64,000 bases of DNA from Legionella quinlivanii. Its GTDB lineage: Bacteria; Pseudomonadota; Gammaproteobacteria; Legionellales; Legionellaceae. Numbering within the stretch: position 1 is the stretch's first letter; each line of letters begins with the position of its first letter. This document shows positions 37,661-46,937 of the stretch, piece after piece. The stretch covers positions 1 to 64,000 of the forward strand of contig NZ_MVJN01000011.1 in assembly GCF_003265995.1 (NCBI RefSeq), given 5' to 3'. Below the pieces are notes generated by a model. That model did no database searches and was not told the origin of the DNA. It worked only from the letters and a program-made list of their open reading frames with translations. The position numbers and the translations under genes were made by a program.

Positions 37661-40600
37661 TCAGGATAAACCCGAGAAACTGTTTTTACCGCCCTGTTTG
37701 ACCTTATACATGGCATAATCCGCGCCTCGTAAAAGGTCCTCGATGTTCTGACCTGCCTCTGGATAAGTAACACAGCCTATACTGACCGATACTTTCACAA
37801 TATTATTTTCCAGTACCAGAGGGCGTGAAAGAGATTGAATCAACCGATTAGCCAGTACCGCCAACATTTCCTGATTAAGTAAATCATTTACAATAATAAT
37901 GAACTCATCACCGGCCAGACGCGCCAGATAATCTTGCTTGCGAATCGCTTTTCTAAACAGCTGACTCACTTCAATCAGTAGTAAATCACCAATATGATGC
38001 CCAAAGCTGTCATTGACCTGTTTAAAGCCATCCAGATCAAGAAACATTAATGCAAACCGGCTATTACTCCGCTTCGCGCGGCTTAAGCTCATTTCGAGCA
38101 TTTCAAGGCAGGCACGACGGTTAGGCAGTTGGGTAAGCTCGTCATGCAAGGCTAAATGTTTTAGCAGATAATCTGCTTTTTTTCTTTCCAGTGCCAGACT
38201 TAATTGTGTGGCCAGAATATCAAAAAGACCCAGCTCATTTTCATTGATGACTAATTTTTTTGTTGGATAAAACTCAAAAATACATTCCACCTTATCACTT
38301 AAAAAAAGAGGCACGGCGATCACCTGATTTAAGGTAAGTTTATTCCACTTATTAACCAGAATCGCCTTGAATTTTTCAATGTCAACGCCAGATAATTGTG
38401 ACTTTCCTTCCTGCCATGCTCTCCCCGCCAGCCCTTCACCATAGGCTAGCGAAAAAGGAGGGAACTCCCCCTCCCCTAACATTTCAGGTTCAATCTCTTT
38501 TTTAGACCAGATAGCTGTAGCCACCATGACATTGGCGGCGGGGTGATAGCGATAAAGAATACCTTTGGAAAAGGGAGTTGTAAGGCCAATCAGCGATAAG
38601 CAGTTCCTAAGCGCCGTATCGATATCATCAGACATTAAAACCAAATGAGTTGATTGATCAATTAAGTCCATTTCCTTGATTTTTTTTGATAACTTGGCCT
38701 GGGTTAACTTAAGGGCACTGATATCAACATGCGTACCAACAACCCGTCGAATTTTACCATCGGGATCGAGAATGCCTTGACCACGGCAAAAGATCCATAC
38801 CAGCTTTCCATTTTGATGTCTGTAACGAACCTCCTGTTTGAAAGGAAAGCGGCCTTTGGAAAGCAAATGTTGTTTTAAATTGTTTTCGACAATAGCAAAA
38901 TCTTCAGGAATCACATGCTCTCTAAAAAAATTCACATGTGAATGAGAATAACGTGCATCCAGACCTAAAGAACGAAGCAATTTTTTTGACAAGCGGCATT
39001 CTTTCGTCTCCAGATTAATATCCCACCAGCCATCAGTCGTTTCGTCAAGAATGTGATCGTAAAGAGCAATATTCTCGCGGAATAAGTTGACACTGTATTC
39101 ACGAGCCATTAATTCCTGTTTTAAGGCGTTGATATCCGAAATATCACGTAAGCTAAACGAATATCCCAGGAACTCTTTTTCTTCATTCAGAAAAGGGCTG
39201 GCTTTTAACATTACCAGGGACTCTTCTCCATTTAGATTGGTCAACGGCAATTCCAGGTTTTTTATTGCTCCTCTGTCCGCCAGTATTTTAGCTATATCCC
39301 TTTTAATTTTTTTATCTTTTAAATGCAATACATCAAATAAACTACGTCCCAAAACACCATTTTTTCTAAAATAGCCCATTGAATCAACGAACGTTTCATT
39401 ACACTCCGTAATTAGGTTGCCCGTATCAATGAATAAAAGCATATCAGGGGAGTATTCATAAATGCGTTCATACTTGGCTTTCATTTCAGATAATTGCTGG
39501 TTTCTGTTTTGCATCGTATTACGCAGCTTTTCATTTTTCATATTGACGCTGTGTTTCAAATAATTAATAAATGCCAAAAGGCCGGTGATTATCAGGCCAA
39601 AAAATAAAAAGAAATCGGGCAAAACAGGGCTATTGCTTCGTAAATAATTGTTACTTGGCCAGATGAAGAACCGCAGTTCACCCGCAAGAGAATACACCTC
39701 CAGTTTATCGGCAAATCGCAAATTGCTGCTATTACTGGGTTCAGTAGACAAACGCTCAAAAAGTATATGCTGATTATCAGAAATCCTGAGATTAAAGCCT
39801 CGCGGCAGAAGACTGTTAATGGTATCGGATAGAAATTTGGTAAAATCGAAAAGCATAAGCCTGTTTGAATCATTCGCACTCAGCAAACAGAGATAATAAT
39901 GATTATTTGACTGCTTTCGAGAAACTACTGTTCGTATTCCGGTACTTGTGGATGGGGCATTATCGCAGAGCGGCGCCCACTCGCCCTGATTCACCGCCCG
40001 TTGATTGCTATTGGTCATTAAACCCTGGTTTGCCTGCCATTGGATATATACCAGGCTCGACATATCTTCGAGGTAATGAACAGCATCTTTTTTTATTCGT
40101 TCATCGTCTATAGGTGAATCGCTGACCCGATAGAAAAAGCGCCTTGCCGCTTCAGCCTGAGATCCAAGAACAGTCTTGATTTCATTACTGACCACCATCG
40201 CCTCATTTTGAATTTTTTTCTGTACATTGTATTCAAAATCCATATACAAAAACTGCCAGAACAGGATGGACGCAAGTGTTCCGGTAACCACTATCGCAAT
40301 AGTTTCGATCAAACCCACATAAAAACTCCGAAAACGAAGAAGAAACAAAGTAATAAGGGAACTGCTTAAAAAGATAATACCCAGTGCGGTCTGGATCGAC
40401 ATAGCGGTCAAACCCGACCATAGATAAACGGCTTTAATCTCAAGAAAATAGGAAATAGCCGACAGGAAAGTCAAGCCAAAGACTACACAAACGAGGGCTA
40501 GTTGGGTGAAGCGTATAATTCTCGAATGACATTTAAGGTGCATCAGAAGAGCAGTATTTAATAAAATTAAACACAAGGCCGTATTTGGAGCCATCCGTCC

Positions 40601-40948
40601 CGGATAGGTCACGTTTAGGTCCATGTAACCAAACAGGTCATCTATACGAAAATTCATATCGGTCAGATATTGAGCAAAGGTCAGAACAGCCAGAAGATTG
40701 GCAAACTGGCTCAAAATTAACGCCAACTTTTTCCTTGAAGGTAAGGCCAATATAGAGATGCTGCTCAAGGCAATGCACAATGCAGTATTAAACTGCATGG
40801 GATAATGACTACCTGCAAAGATATGAATCTGTGATGCAGCCACAATCCACAGCATCATACCAAAAAGACTGATCAGCAAAGATAGTGAAGCAAATATTTT
40901 TATGGTAATGATATTGCGAAATTTTTGCATATTATTTAAAAAGAGCAC
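37661..40948 (-). CDS. Membrane diguanylate cyclase with PAS, PAS/PAC, GAF and GGDEF domains
   Basis: 1,095 aa. Several N-terminal membrane helices (about residues 10-215) are followed by a periplasmic sensor loop of about 200 aa, another helix near residue 440, two PAS domains (the second with WWDINLETKECRLSKKLL and PAC GTHVDISALK), a GAF-type domain and a C-terminal GGDEF domain. The active site reads LAGDEF, a Gly-to-Ala variant still common in active enzymes. RKQD five residues upstream is a product-binding I-site. No EAL domain, so it should make, not break, c-di-GMP. The GTG start has GGAG ten bases upstream; an ATG six codons later is the alternative. Confidence 0.93.
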   Translation of the reverse strand: MLFLNNMQKFRNIITIKIFASLSLLISLFGMMLWIVAASQIHIFAGSHYPMQFNTALCIALSSISILALPSRKKLALILSQFANLLAVLTFAQYLTDMNFRIDDLFGYMDLNVTYPGRMAPNTALCLILLNTALLMHLKCHSRIIRFTQLALVCVVFGLTFLSAISYFLEIKAVYLWSGLTAMSIQTALGIIFLSSSLITLFLLRFRSFYVGLIETIAIVVTGTLASILFWQFLYMDFEYNVQKKIQNEAMVVSNEIKTVLGSQAEAARRFFYRVSDSPIDDERIKKDAVHYLEDMSSLVYIQWQANQGLMTNSNQRAVNQGEWAPLCDNAPSTSTGIRTVVSRKQSNNHYYLCLLSANDSNRLMLFDFTKFLSDTINSLLPRGFNLRISDNQHILFERLSTEPSNSSNLRFADKLEVYSLAGELRFFIWPSNNYLRSNSPVLPDFFLFFGLIITGLLAFINYLKHSVNMKNEKLRNTMQNRNQQLSEMKAKYERIYEYSPDMLLFIDTGNLITECNETFVDSMGYFRKNGVLGRSLFDVLHLKDKKIKRDIAKILADRGAIKNLELPLTNLNGEESLVMLKASPFLNEEKEFLGYSFSLRDISDINALKQELMAREYSVNLFRENIALYDHILDETTDGWWDINLETKECRLSKKLLRSLGLDARYSHSHVNFFREHVIPEDFAIVENNLKQHLLSKGRFPFKQEVRYRHQNGKLVWIFCRGQGILDPDGKIRRVVGTHVDISALKLTQAKLSKKIKEMDLIDQSTHLVLMSDDIDTALRNCLSLIGLTTPFSKGILYRYHPAANVMVATAIWSKKEIEPEMLGEGEFPPFSLAYGEGLAGRAWQEGKSQLSGVDIEKFKAILVNKWNKLTLNQVIAVPLFLSDKVECIFEFYPTKKLVINENELGLFDILATQLSLALERKKADYLLKHLALHDELTQLPNRRACLEMLEMSLSRAKRSNSRFALMFLDLDGFKQVNDSFGHHIGDLLLIEVSQLFRKAIRKQDYLARLAGDEFIIIVNDLLNQEMLAVLANRLIQSLSRPLVLENNIVKVSVSIGCVTYPEAGQNIEDLLRGADYAMYKVKQGGKNSFSGLS

Positions 40949-41041
40949 TTCCGTGTCACTCCATTTTTAACGCCGCGAGGCTTTTGCTTTTACCAATTAC
41001 TCCCCTTAAGTATAGACAATATTACCTCCATCCCCATTGCC

Positions 41042-41185
41042 CACGGCCATTAAGTTAAGGAATTGGTCATTCCCGCGAAGGCGGGAATCCACTCCTCAGT
41101 TGGCATTATCGCTAGCTCAGAGATGGTTCCCCGCATTCGCGGGGAAGACAGTTTAATAGAAAATGGGGCTTAACTTAATGGCACG
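41042..41185. repeat. 145-bp inverted-repeat element, copy C
   Basis: Ends are CACGGCCATTAAGTTAAG and CTTAACTTAATGGCACG, slightly diverged from the other copies. Inner arms are GTCATTCCCGCGAAGGCGGG and CCCCGCATTCGCGGGGAAGA. It fills the gap between the GGDEF and YjgR genes. Confidence 0.8.
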
Positions 41186-41192
41186 ACCCTCA

Positions 41193-42710
41193 TTACCGGC
41201 GTTTCTTCACGCCCAGAATTTTAAGCAGCTGATCAGTAAGCTGACGAAAGAACTGACGAACCAATTGCCGAAATAAGCTGTTTTTGCTTAATTGATCAAT
41301 CATTGAAGGCTCTGCCTGCTCCCTTGGTTTTCGTTTCTTACTTTCATCCAGGGTCATATCGATAGTATTCTTTTTGCGCTCTGCAAGAATTTCGGCTGCT
41401 GAACGCGTATTGACCTTCCGCCGATATTGCGATACCAGAGAGGATTGTTGGACCACTGAACTTAGCTCTTGCTCAGTTAAAGCGCCCATACGCGATTCGG
41501 GCGCTCTGATCATGCACTGAATTAATGGCGTCGGCTGGCCTTTCCCATCCAAAGCACTGAGTAACGCTTCTCCAATGCCCAAAGAGGTTAATAGCTGCTC
41601 TGTATTATAATAGTTAGTCGGTGGAAAGTTCTGAGCCACCAGCTTCATGGCCTGTCGATCTTTAGCGGTAAAGGCGCGCAGGGCATGCTGAATTTTCAAA
41701 CCTAACTGGCTGAGAATGCTATCAGGAATGTCCTTGGGTGTTTGTGTACTGAATATCAGACCAATTCCTTTTGAACGAATCAGTTTGACAATGGTTTCCA
41801 GCAGATTGAGCAGGGCCTTACTGGCATTTTTGAAGATAAGATGCGCTTCATCTATAAATAACACCAGTTTCGGCTTATCCGGATCCCCTAGCTCTGGCAT
41901 CACACGGTATACATCCGATAAAAGCTTCAGCATGAATGTTGAAAATAGCTTGGGTTTATCCTGCATATCCATTAATCGAAGAATGGAGATAATGCCTAAC
42001 CCCTGATTCGTTGTGCGCATCAAATCCATCACATTAAATGCGGGTTCTGCAAAAAAACTGTTACCGCCCTGCGTTTCGAGTTCGATAATTTTACGGGTGA
42101 TAATACCTATCGACGAAGAAGCGATTCCACCAAAACGGGATTCTATCTCTGTCTTGCCGGCATCTGTCTGTACATACTGTAACAAGGCTTTGAAATCACT
42201 TAAATCGATTAAGGGAAGTTGCTCTTCTTTTGCATATTGGAAGATAACGGTTACCACACCGGATTGCGTTTCATTAATGTCCAGCATCCGTGAAAACAGA
42301 ATGGGACCAAAATCAGCGACTGTCGCTTTGACAGGAACGCCTTGCTGCTCGTCATTCAAAGTTAGAAACTCAACCGGAAAACCGCGCGGGGTAAACGATA
42401 AATTCAAGTCCTGGCAGCGCCTTCGTAAAAAATCATTTTCCACTCCCGGTAAAGCCAACCCTGACACGTCGCCCTTTATATCCATGACCAGACTGGGAAC
42501 ACCGGCGAGTGACAATTGCTCGCAAAGCACCTGCATGGTTTTGGTTTTACCACTTCCGGTGGCGCCAGCAATCAACCCATGCCGGTTAAAGGATTTCAGT
42601 ACCAGATTCACCGGAGAGTCAGGCAATAGCTTGTTATCAAGCAGAATTCCACCAATATCCATTACCGGATACTCAGCGGCGGCATATGCTTTGCGTAATT
42701 CCTCATTCAT
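41193..42710 (-). CDS. yjgR: HerA-like ATPase, DUF853/YjgR family
   Basis: 505 aa. Walker A GATGSGKTKTM, Walker B LVLFIDEAHLIF and the long region typical of YjgR proteins are present, with a basic C-terminal tail (KRKPREQAEP, LLKILGVKKRR). The function in cells is not established. AAGGAAG precedes the start and a TATACT box lies upstream. Confidence 0.92.
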   Translation of the reverse strand: MNEELRKAYAAAEYPVMDIGGILLDNKLLPDSPVNLVLKSFNRHGLIAGATGSGKTKTMQVLCEQLSLAGVPSLVMDIKGDVSGLALPGVENDFLRRRCQDLNLSFTPRGFPVEFLTLNDEQQGVPVKATVADFGPILFSRMLDINETQSGVVTVIFQYAKEEQLPLIDLSDFKALLQYVQTDAGKTEIESRFGGIASSSIGIITRKIIELETQGGNSFFAEPAFNVMDLMRTTNQGLGIISILRLMDMQDKPKLFSTFMLKLLSDVYRVMPELGDPDKPKLVLFIDEAHLIFKNASKALLNLLETIVKLIRSKGIGLIFSTQTPKDIPDSILSQLGLKIQHALRAFTAKDRQAMKLVAQNFPPTNYYNTEQLLTSLGIGEALLSALDGKGQPTPLIQCMIRAPESRMGALTEQELSSVVQQSSLVSQYRRKVNTRSAAEILAERKKNTIDMTLDESKKRKPREQAEPSMIDQLSKNSLFRQLVRQFFRQLTDQLLKILGVKKRR

Positions 42711-42816
42711 TTTTGTAACTTCCTTGCAATACTGATCTTTTGCCTAAGTATAATTCAGTTTACCGGTCATCAAGAGAATTTATCTTTATCCATCATCTCC
42801 ATGATAAATAGTCTAA

Positions 42817-43233
42817 TCATTTCACCTGGCAATTTGGGCAAAGACCATAGATATTCAGCGCATGGTCAGTCATTTTAAAATTGGCACGTTCAGCAATCAG
42901 CCGCTGACGCTCTTCAATCACCTCATCGACAAATTCATCCACCCGTCCGCATTTAACACAGACAAGATGATCATGATGATCACCCTGGGTCAATTCAAAA
43001 ACTGAATACCCTCCTTCAAAATTGTGTCGGGCAACCAGGCCAGCAGCTTCAAACTGGGTTAAAACTCGGTATACCGTGGCCAGGCCTACATCCTCGCCCA
43101 TGTCCAATAATGCCTTGTAGACATTCTCGGCGCTAAGATGGTGTTCTTTAGACTGTTCAAGGATTTGTAATACCTTGAGTCTGGGCATGGTAATTTTTAA
43201 TCCAGCGTCTTTTAACTGTTGGCTCTCTTCCAC
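42817..43233 (-). CDS. fur: Ferric uptake regulator Fur
   Basis: 138 aa. Winged helix (LKITMPRLKVLQILEQSKEH, DVGLATVYRVLTQFEAAGLV) and the metal region DHHDHLVCVKCGRVDEFVD, plus C-terminal CPNC. Iron-dependent repressor, normal length. It is divergent from bamE with an 87-bp gap. Confidence 0.97.
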   Translation of the reverse strand: MEESQQLKDAGLKITMPRLKVLQILEQSKEHHLSAENVYKALLDMGEDVGLATVYRVLTQFEAAGLVARHNFEGGYSVFELTQGDHHDHLVCVKCGRVDEFVDEVIEERQRLIAERANFKMTDHALNIYGLCPNCQVK

Positions 43234-43320
43234 ACAGGCTCCTTAAAAAGCTAATCGATTGGAGTGTCTTTCTACGAATGACATGCTATTATGGCGAAAT
43301 TTTTCAGGACAGGCAAAATT

Positions 43321-43635
43321 ATGCGATTGTTACGTTTATTACTTGCTCTTACAATTTCATTCGGCATTGCATCGTGCGCCTCTTATGATTTTTCAAGACG
43401 AATCGTTCAGCAGGGTAATCTTTTACCGCAATCCACTGTATCTCGGCTTAAGACAGGCATGAGCAAACAAGATGTCGCTATTTTATTGGGAAGCAGTCTT
43501 TTGAGCCCAACCTTTAATAATAACCGTTGGGATTATGCCTACACCTGGCGCAAAGGCAGCTCACCGCTCAAGGTAAAAAACGTTTCCTTATATTTCAGTA
43601 ATGGCGTGCTGACTCGTATTGAGCATTTTCCCTAG
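43321..43635 (+). CDS. bamE: Outer-membrane assembly lipoprotein BamE (SmpA/OmlA)
   Basis: 104 aa lipoprotein of the BAM complex. The ATG chosen gives a signal peptide with lipobox IASC. A start ten codons earlier would overlap a TATTAT box (43287-43292, extended -10 TGC) that probably drives the gene. VSRLKTGMSKQDVAILLGS and NNNRWDYAYTWR are family hallmarks. Confidence 0.94.
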   Translation: MRLLRLLLALTISFGIASCASYDFSRRIVQQGNLLPQSTVSRLKTGMSKQDVAILLGSSLLSPTFNNNRWDYAYTWRKGSSPLKVKNVSLYFSNGVLTRIEHFP

Positions 43636-43643
43636 ACTTTAGC

Positions 43644-43674
43644 GGTTAAGCCTGGCTGCAAGCCGGGTTTAACC
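43644..43674. terminator. Strong hairpin between convergent bamE and ratB
   Basis: GGTTAAGCCTGGCT pairs with AGCCGGGTTTAACC along all 14 positions (two G-U) with a 3-nt loop. No clear T-tract follows on the plus strand. Position between two gene ends suggests transcript ending or 3-prime protection in both directions. Confidence 0.55.
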
Positions 43675-43690
43675 AGCATGCACTGCCATT

Positions 43691-43963
43691 TCATTTTACA
43701 GCTTTGGCTCGAATACGCCTTTTTTCCTTGGGGTCATTGGTTAATTTACGATAGACCTCCACCCGGTCCCCGTTTTTCAATTGCGTATCAGCAGATACTT
43801 TTCTTGAGAAAATACCATAATCCAATTCCAAAACCTCAGGGTAGACGTCCAATAACCCAGATTGTCGGATCGCATCTCCAACAGTGGCACCATCAGCCAG
43901 CGAACATTTAACCTGAAATATCTCTTGTCCCAAAGGAATAAACACCACCTCAATGTCAAGCAT
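43691..43963 (-). CDS. ratB: RnfH family Ubl-fold protein RatB
   Basis: 90 aa from the internal ATG, giving MLDIEVVFIPLGQEIFQVKC; longer frames upstream overlap ratA and are not family-like. LDYGIFSRKVSADTQLKNGD and RVEVYRKLTNDPKEKRR are diagnostic. It overlaps ratA by 8 bp. Function is not settled despite its old toxin-antitoxin label. Confidence 0.9.
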   Translation of the reverse strand: MLDIEVVFIPLGQEIFQVKCSLADGATVGDAIRQSGLLDVYPEVLELDYGIFSRKVSADTQLKNGDRVEVYRKLTNDPKEKRRIRAKAVK

Positions 43964-44384
43964 ACAAATTCTCTGCCCGGTCACAAAACGCATCCACCAT
44001 CTTATTGGTAATTTGCTCAAAAATAGGGCCCAGCAACATCGAAAACATTCTGCCGGCAAACTCAAACTCGAGGTCGAAAGAGATTTTGCACCCTTCATCA
44101 ACCTCATCAAAACGCCAGAACCCTTCTAAATGGCTGAAGGGCCCGTCGACCAAACGAATTTCAATCATTTTATTTGCTTGCAAACGGTTGCGAGTTGTAA
44201 ATGATTTATTCATTCCGGCAGCCGAGATGAGCAATGTCGCCTGGACCTCGTCAGCGTCTCGATGATGTATAATACTTTGACTGCAGTATGGAAGAAACTC
44301 GGCATAATGCTCCACTTCATTAACCAGTGTATACATTTGCTCGCAACTAAATTTCACAATGCGTGACTTTTGTACAATCGTCAT
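43956..44384 (-). CDS. ratA: RatA/COQ10-type START-domain protein
   Basis: 142 aa. YTLVNEVEHYAEFLPYCS and LVDGPFSHLEGFWRF define the family, which includes COQ10 ubiquinone-binding proteins. In E. coli RatA was reported to inhibit 70S formation. It shares overlaps with the esterase (4 bp) and ratB (8 bp), making a three-gene unit. Confidence 0.92.
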   Translation of the reverse strand: MTIVQKSRIVKFSCEQMYTLVNEVEHYAEFLPYCSQSIIHHRDADEVQATLLISAAGMNKSFTTRNRLQANKMIEIRLVDGPFSHLEGFWRFDEVDEGCKISFDLEFEFAGRMFSMLLGPIFEQITNKMVDAFCDRAENLYA

Positions 44385-45040
44385 GCCTTTTCTCCCAGCA
44401 ATCTTTTTAACCAGCTATCTAAATCATTAATCTCACTTTGACAGATAGAATGTTCCATCGGATAGTCTTTTATGGTCAGATCATGATAACCCCTGGATTC
44501 TAAAAACCTGCAAGAGTAGTTAGTCCAATCGGGTAAAACGACATTGTCAAAACGTCCATATCCTATAAAAAAAGGCGTTTCGCGGGGTAAATGGAACTGG
44601 CATTCACTGGCAAGAGGCAAATAGCCGGAAAGCGACACGACACCGCCAATTGCCTGAGGGCGGTTCAAGGCCGTATGCAAAGCCATTGCAGCTCCCTGGG
44701 AAAAGCCAGCTAATATAATCTGCTTTTCAGTCATGCCCGTTTCAAGCTGCGACTGGATAACCGCATTGATTTGCTTTTCGGATTCCTTGATTCCCTCGCC
44801 ATCTTCGCGATCGGTTAACTCAAAGCCGACGATGTCATACCAGGCCGGCATGTGCATGCCGCCATTTATCGTCACAGGCCGAACGGGAGCATTCATAAAC
44901 ACATGACGAACGGGCAGCGTGCTTATTGGATATTGTGATGCTAACCCTGACATATCCGAGGCGTCAGCTCCTAAACCATGCATCCAAATTACCGAAGCCA
45001 ACGGCGGTGTATCTGGCTCTTTTGTGTAAACGTTCAACAA
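44381..45040 (-). CDS. Alpha/beta-hydrolase, phospholipase/carboxylesterase family
   Basis: 219 aa. The nucleophile elbow is GFSQG (Ser114); oxyanion HGLGADASDM; catalytic Asp in GRFDNVV and His in MEHSI. Matches the acyl-protein-thioesterase-like family (PF02230). Starts with one of two adjacent TTG codons; GGAG upstream fits the second slightly better. First gene of the unit with ratA and ratB. Confidence 0.9.
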   Translation of the reverse strand: MLNVYTKEPDTPPLASVIWMHGLGADASDMSGLASQYPISTLPVRHVFMNAPVRPVTINGGMHMPAWYDIVGFELTDREDGEGIKESEKQINAVIQSQLETGMTEKQIILAGFSQGAAMALHTALNRPQAIGGVVSLSGYLPLASECQFHLPRETPFFIGYGRFDNVVLPDWTNYSCRFLESRGYHDLTIKDYPMEHSICQSEINDLDSWLKRLLGEKA

Positions 45041-45251
45041 AGCTCTCCGAAAAAAGGGAAATTATCACCAATGCGCTATCACAGTGCAAGAAAAAGCAAT
45101 GATTCCTGATGAAACTGACTTATTGATTCAAATGGCCTGAATTTATCCCTGGACAAATTGATATCCGTTTTAAAGCTCAGCGATCTGGCAGGATCGTTAA
45201 AAGCATGATAAAATAACCTCCTTGATGTATTATTTGTAATCAACCAGCCCA

Positions 45252-46646
45252 ATGATAGAGCAAATCGAGTCCTTCCTCCTGTTCCTGCAAGAAAAAAAAT
45301 CCAGAAAACTATCTCCTCAGGATTGGAATGAGGCTTGCCGCTTACACCAGACTGCCGATACAAAAGACTCCGCTAAACGCCTGACAGAAGGACTTGCCGC
45401 TCAATTAAGTCTCCCTGAAGACTGCATTGGCCAATACATCTCTAAAACCGACTGCAGCAGCGACACCAGATGGTATCATTTTAATTACCTGCAGGAGAAT
45501 TATAATCAGGAAAACCTCACTTCATTTGCGATACAGGCCTCGTCCCTGCTGCCTGCTGAAAATGGTTTAAACCTGACGCCCTACGTCTGGTTTGAATTAT
45601 ACAAACGCTTTGATACCCAGGAAAGGGAGCGATTATCGAGGCCTTTTTTACAGCTGCATTTAGCCCGTCTTCAAAATCTTAATCATGATAATCTGATTGC
45701 CGCTTTGGCAGAAAAAAAACCGCGGCGAAATTGTACTCCCTTCTTTCATTCTCAACCCCCGAGTAAAAGAAAACGGCAGAGCCAGGAGGAAATCGATTAT
45801 TCGACCAATCGGCTTATTCTGGCGAAAAACGCTTCCAATACATTTTGTCAGTCGCCGCTAAAAGACAAAGGCGTTCGCATAGCAGAAATTCAGCCGACAA
45901 GCCCTGGGGAGAACTGCCGCACTTATCTGAAAGTAGGAAGAACGCCGGGTGGCCGAGAGGCACGCCTGGCCTATAGAACAGAGACCTCAGAGTTATGGAC
46001 TCATACGACTCCTGATAATAACCCGCGTTTTAACGGCGCGCTCAGGGTGCCCGGGCAGTCTGTGGCCACCCTGAAAACACGATTCAAGCATATCTGGGAA
46101 CGAGCTGGCAAAGTTACATTTACGGCAACCCTTCACCAGATTGAAGAAAATCAGAATAAAAAGCGTCCATGCAATCAGTTTACAATCTTCAGAGCGGCCT
46201 GCAAGGACGTGTTTAAAGCCCATGGCGTAGAAATTGATGCCGAGTCTACAGGTCATATGTTTCACTGGACGCATTTAATTGCCTTATTCCTCGGAGGCGA
46301 GCACGATCAGCAGTCTATTACCGCGGCAACGAGAGCAGCCAATCTCAATATACTGGAAGCTATCGAAAACGACACCGCTGAAAAACTGAAACAGCAATGG
46401 CCAAACGTTCCGAGTGTACGCATTGAGGTAACCCCTCACTATCAGCAAGATAATTTAATTCCTCAAACCCTGCACTTTATGCTGAGCTGGACAGAAACCA
46501 ACTCGCATGGAGTGACAGTTGCACGTCAAAAAGAACATTTTATCAACGCCTGCTCTCATCAGCGCTACAACAGGGCCATGCTCGATACCTTTAAAACACT
46601 GGATCAACTGGAAACGGAGCGAATCAGCTCACTTGTGACGGCCTAA
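45252..46646 (+). CDS. Protein with NLS-like cluster and His-Me-finger nuclease-like C-terminus
   Basis: 464 aa; no family firmly recognised. Residues 1-150 are helical. A basic, Pro-containing linker (PPSKRKRQS, KRKR at 172-175, preceded by EKKPRR) looks like a monopartite nuclear-localisation signal. Residues 334-412 (GHMFHWTHLIALFLGG, then AANLNILEAIEND and a VRIEVTPHYQ strand) follow the order of DNA/RNA non-specific endonucleases (HLI...GG...N...N...E). H341 would be the general base. No immunity gene is seen and no signal peptide. A nucleus-targeted effector nuclease is the leading hypothesis; the fold assignment is by eye. Confidence 0.75.
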   Translation: MIEQIESFLLFLQEKKSRKLSPQDWNEACRLHQTADTKDSAKRLTEGLAAQLSLPEDCIGQYISKTDCSSDTRWYHFNYLQENYNQENLTSFAIQASSLLPAENGLNLTPYVWFELYKRFDTQERERLSRPFLQLHLARLQNLNHDNLIAALAEKKPRRNCTPFFHSQPPSKRKRQSQEEIDYSTNRLILAKNASNTFCQSPLKDKGVRIAEIQPTSPGENCRTYLKVGRTPGGREARLAYRTETSELWTHTTPDNNPRFNGALRVPGQSVATLKTRFKHIWERAGKVTFTATLHQIEENQNKKRPCNQFTIFRAACKDVFKAHGVEIDAESTGHMFHWTHLIALFLGGEHDQQSITAATRAANLNILEAIENDTAEKLKQQWPNVPSVRIEVTPHYQQDNLIPQTLHFMLSWTETNSHGVTVARQKEHFINACSHQRYNRAMLDTFKTLDQLETERISSLVTA

Positions 46647-46795
46647 TCTTTCCATCCAGGATATCCTGTCAAACCGCTCACAAGATGCCTTGTTTTATGG
46701 ATTGCACACTAAACAGACTGTGAATCATTTACACCGCGGCTCTTTTATATCACACTGACGATGATTATAATTAAATACGGACATGGAGTTTTTCT

Positions 46796-46918
46796 ATGAA
46801 ATTATCAGGAAAGATCCTTGGGCAAGTGCTGTTAGTTGTTGTGTTGATAGCCAATGTGTCAGCCTGCGGCCAAAAGGGACCGCTTTATTTACCAGAACAA
46901 ACAGCCCCTGAATCCTGA
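46796..46918 (+). CDS. lptM: LPS-translocon assembly lipoprotein LptM (YifL-like)
   Basis: 40 aa. A signal peptide ends in lipobox VSAC and is followed by the family motif CGQKGPLYLP. GGAG lies seven bases before the ATG; a TATAAT is at 46766-46771. LptM stabilises the LptD/E translocon in E. coli. The position directly upstream of dapF is the same there. Confidence 0.9.
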   Translation: MKLSGKILGQVLLVVVLIANVSACGQKGPLYLPEQTAPES

Positions 46919-46937
46919 CCAACCCGAGAGCCAAAAC

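Noticed and set aside
43691..44384. RatA/RatB as a toxin-antitoxin pair
   Set aside because: The names come from a historical label; the sequences match COQ10-type START and RnfH Ubl-like families next to bamE, a conserved housekeeping setting.
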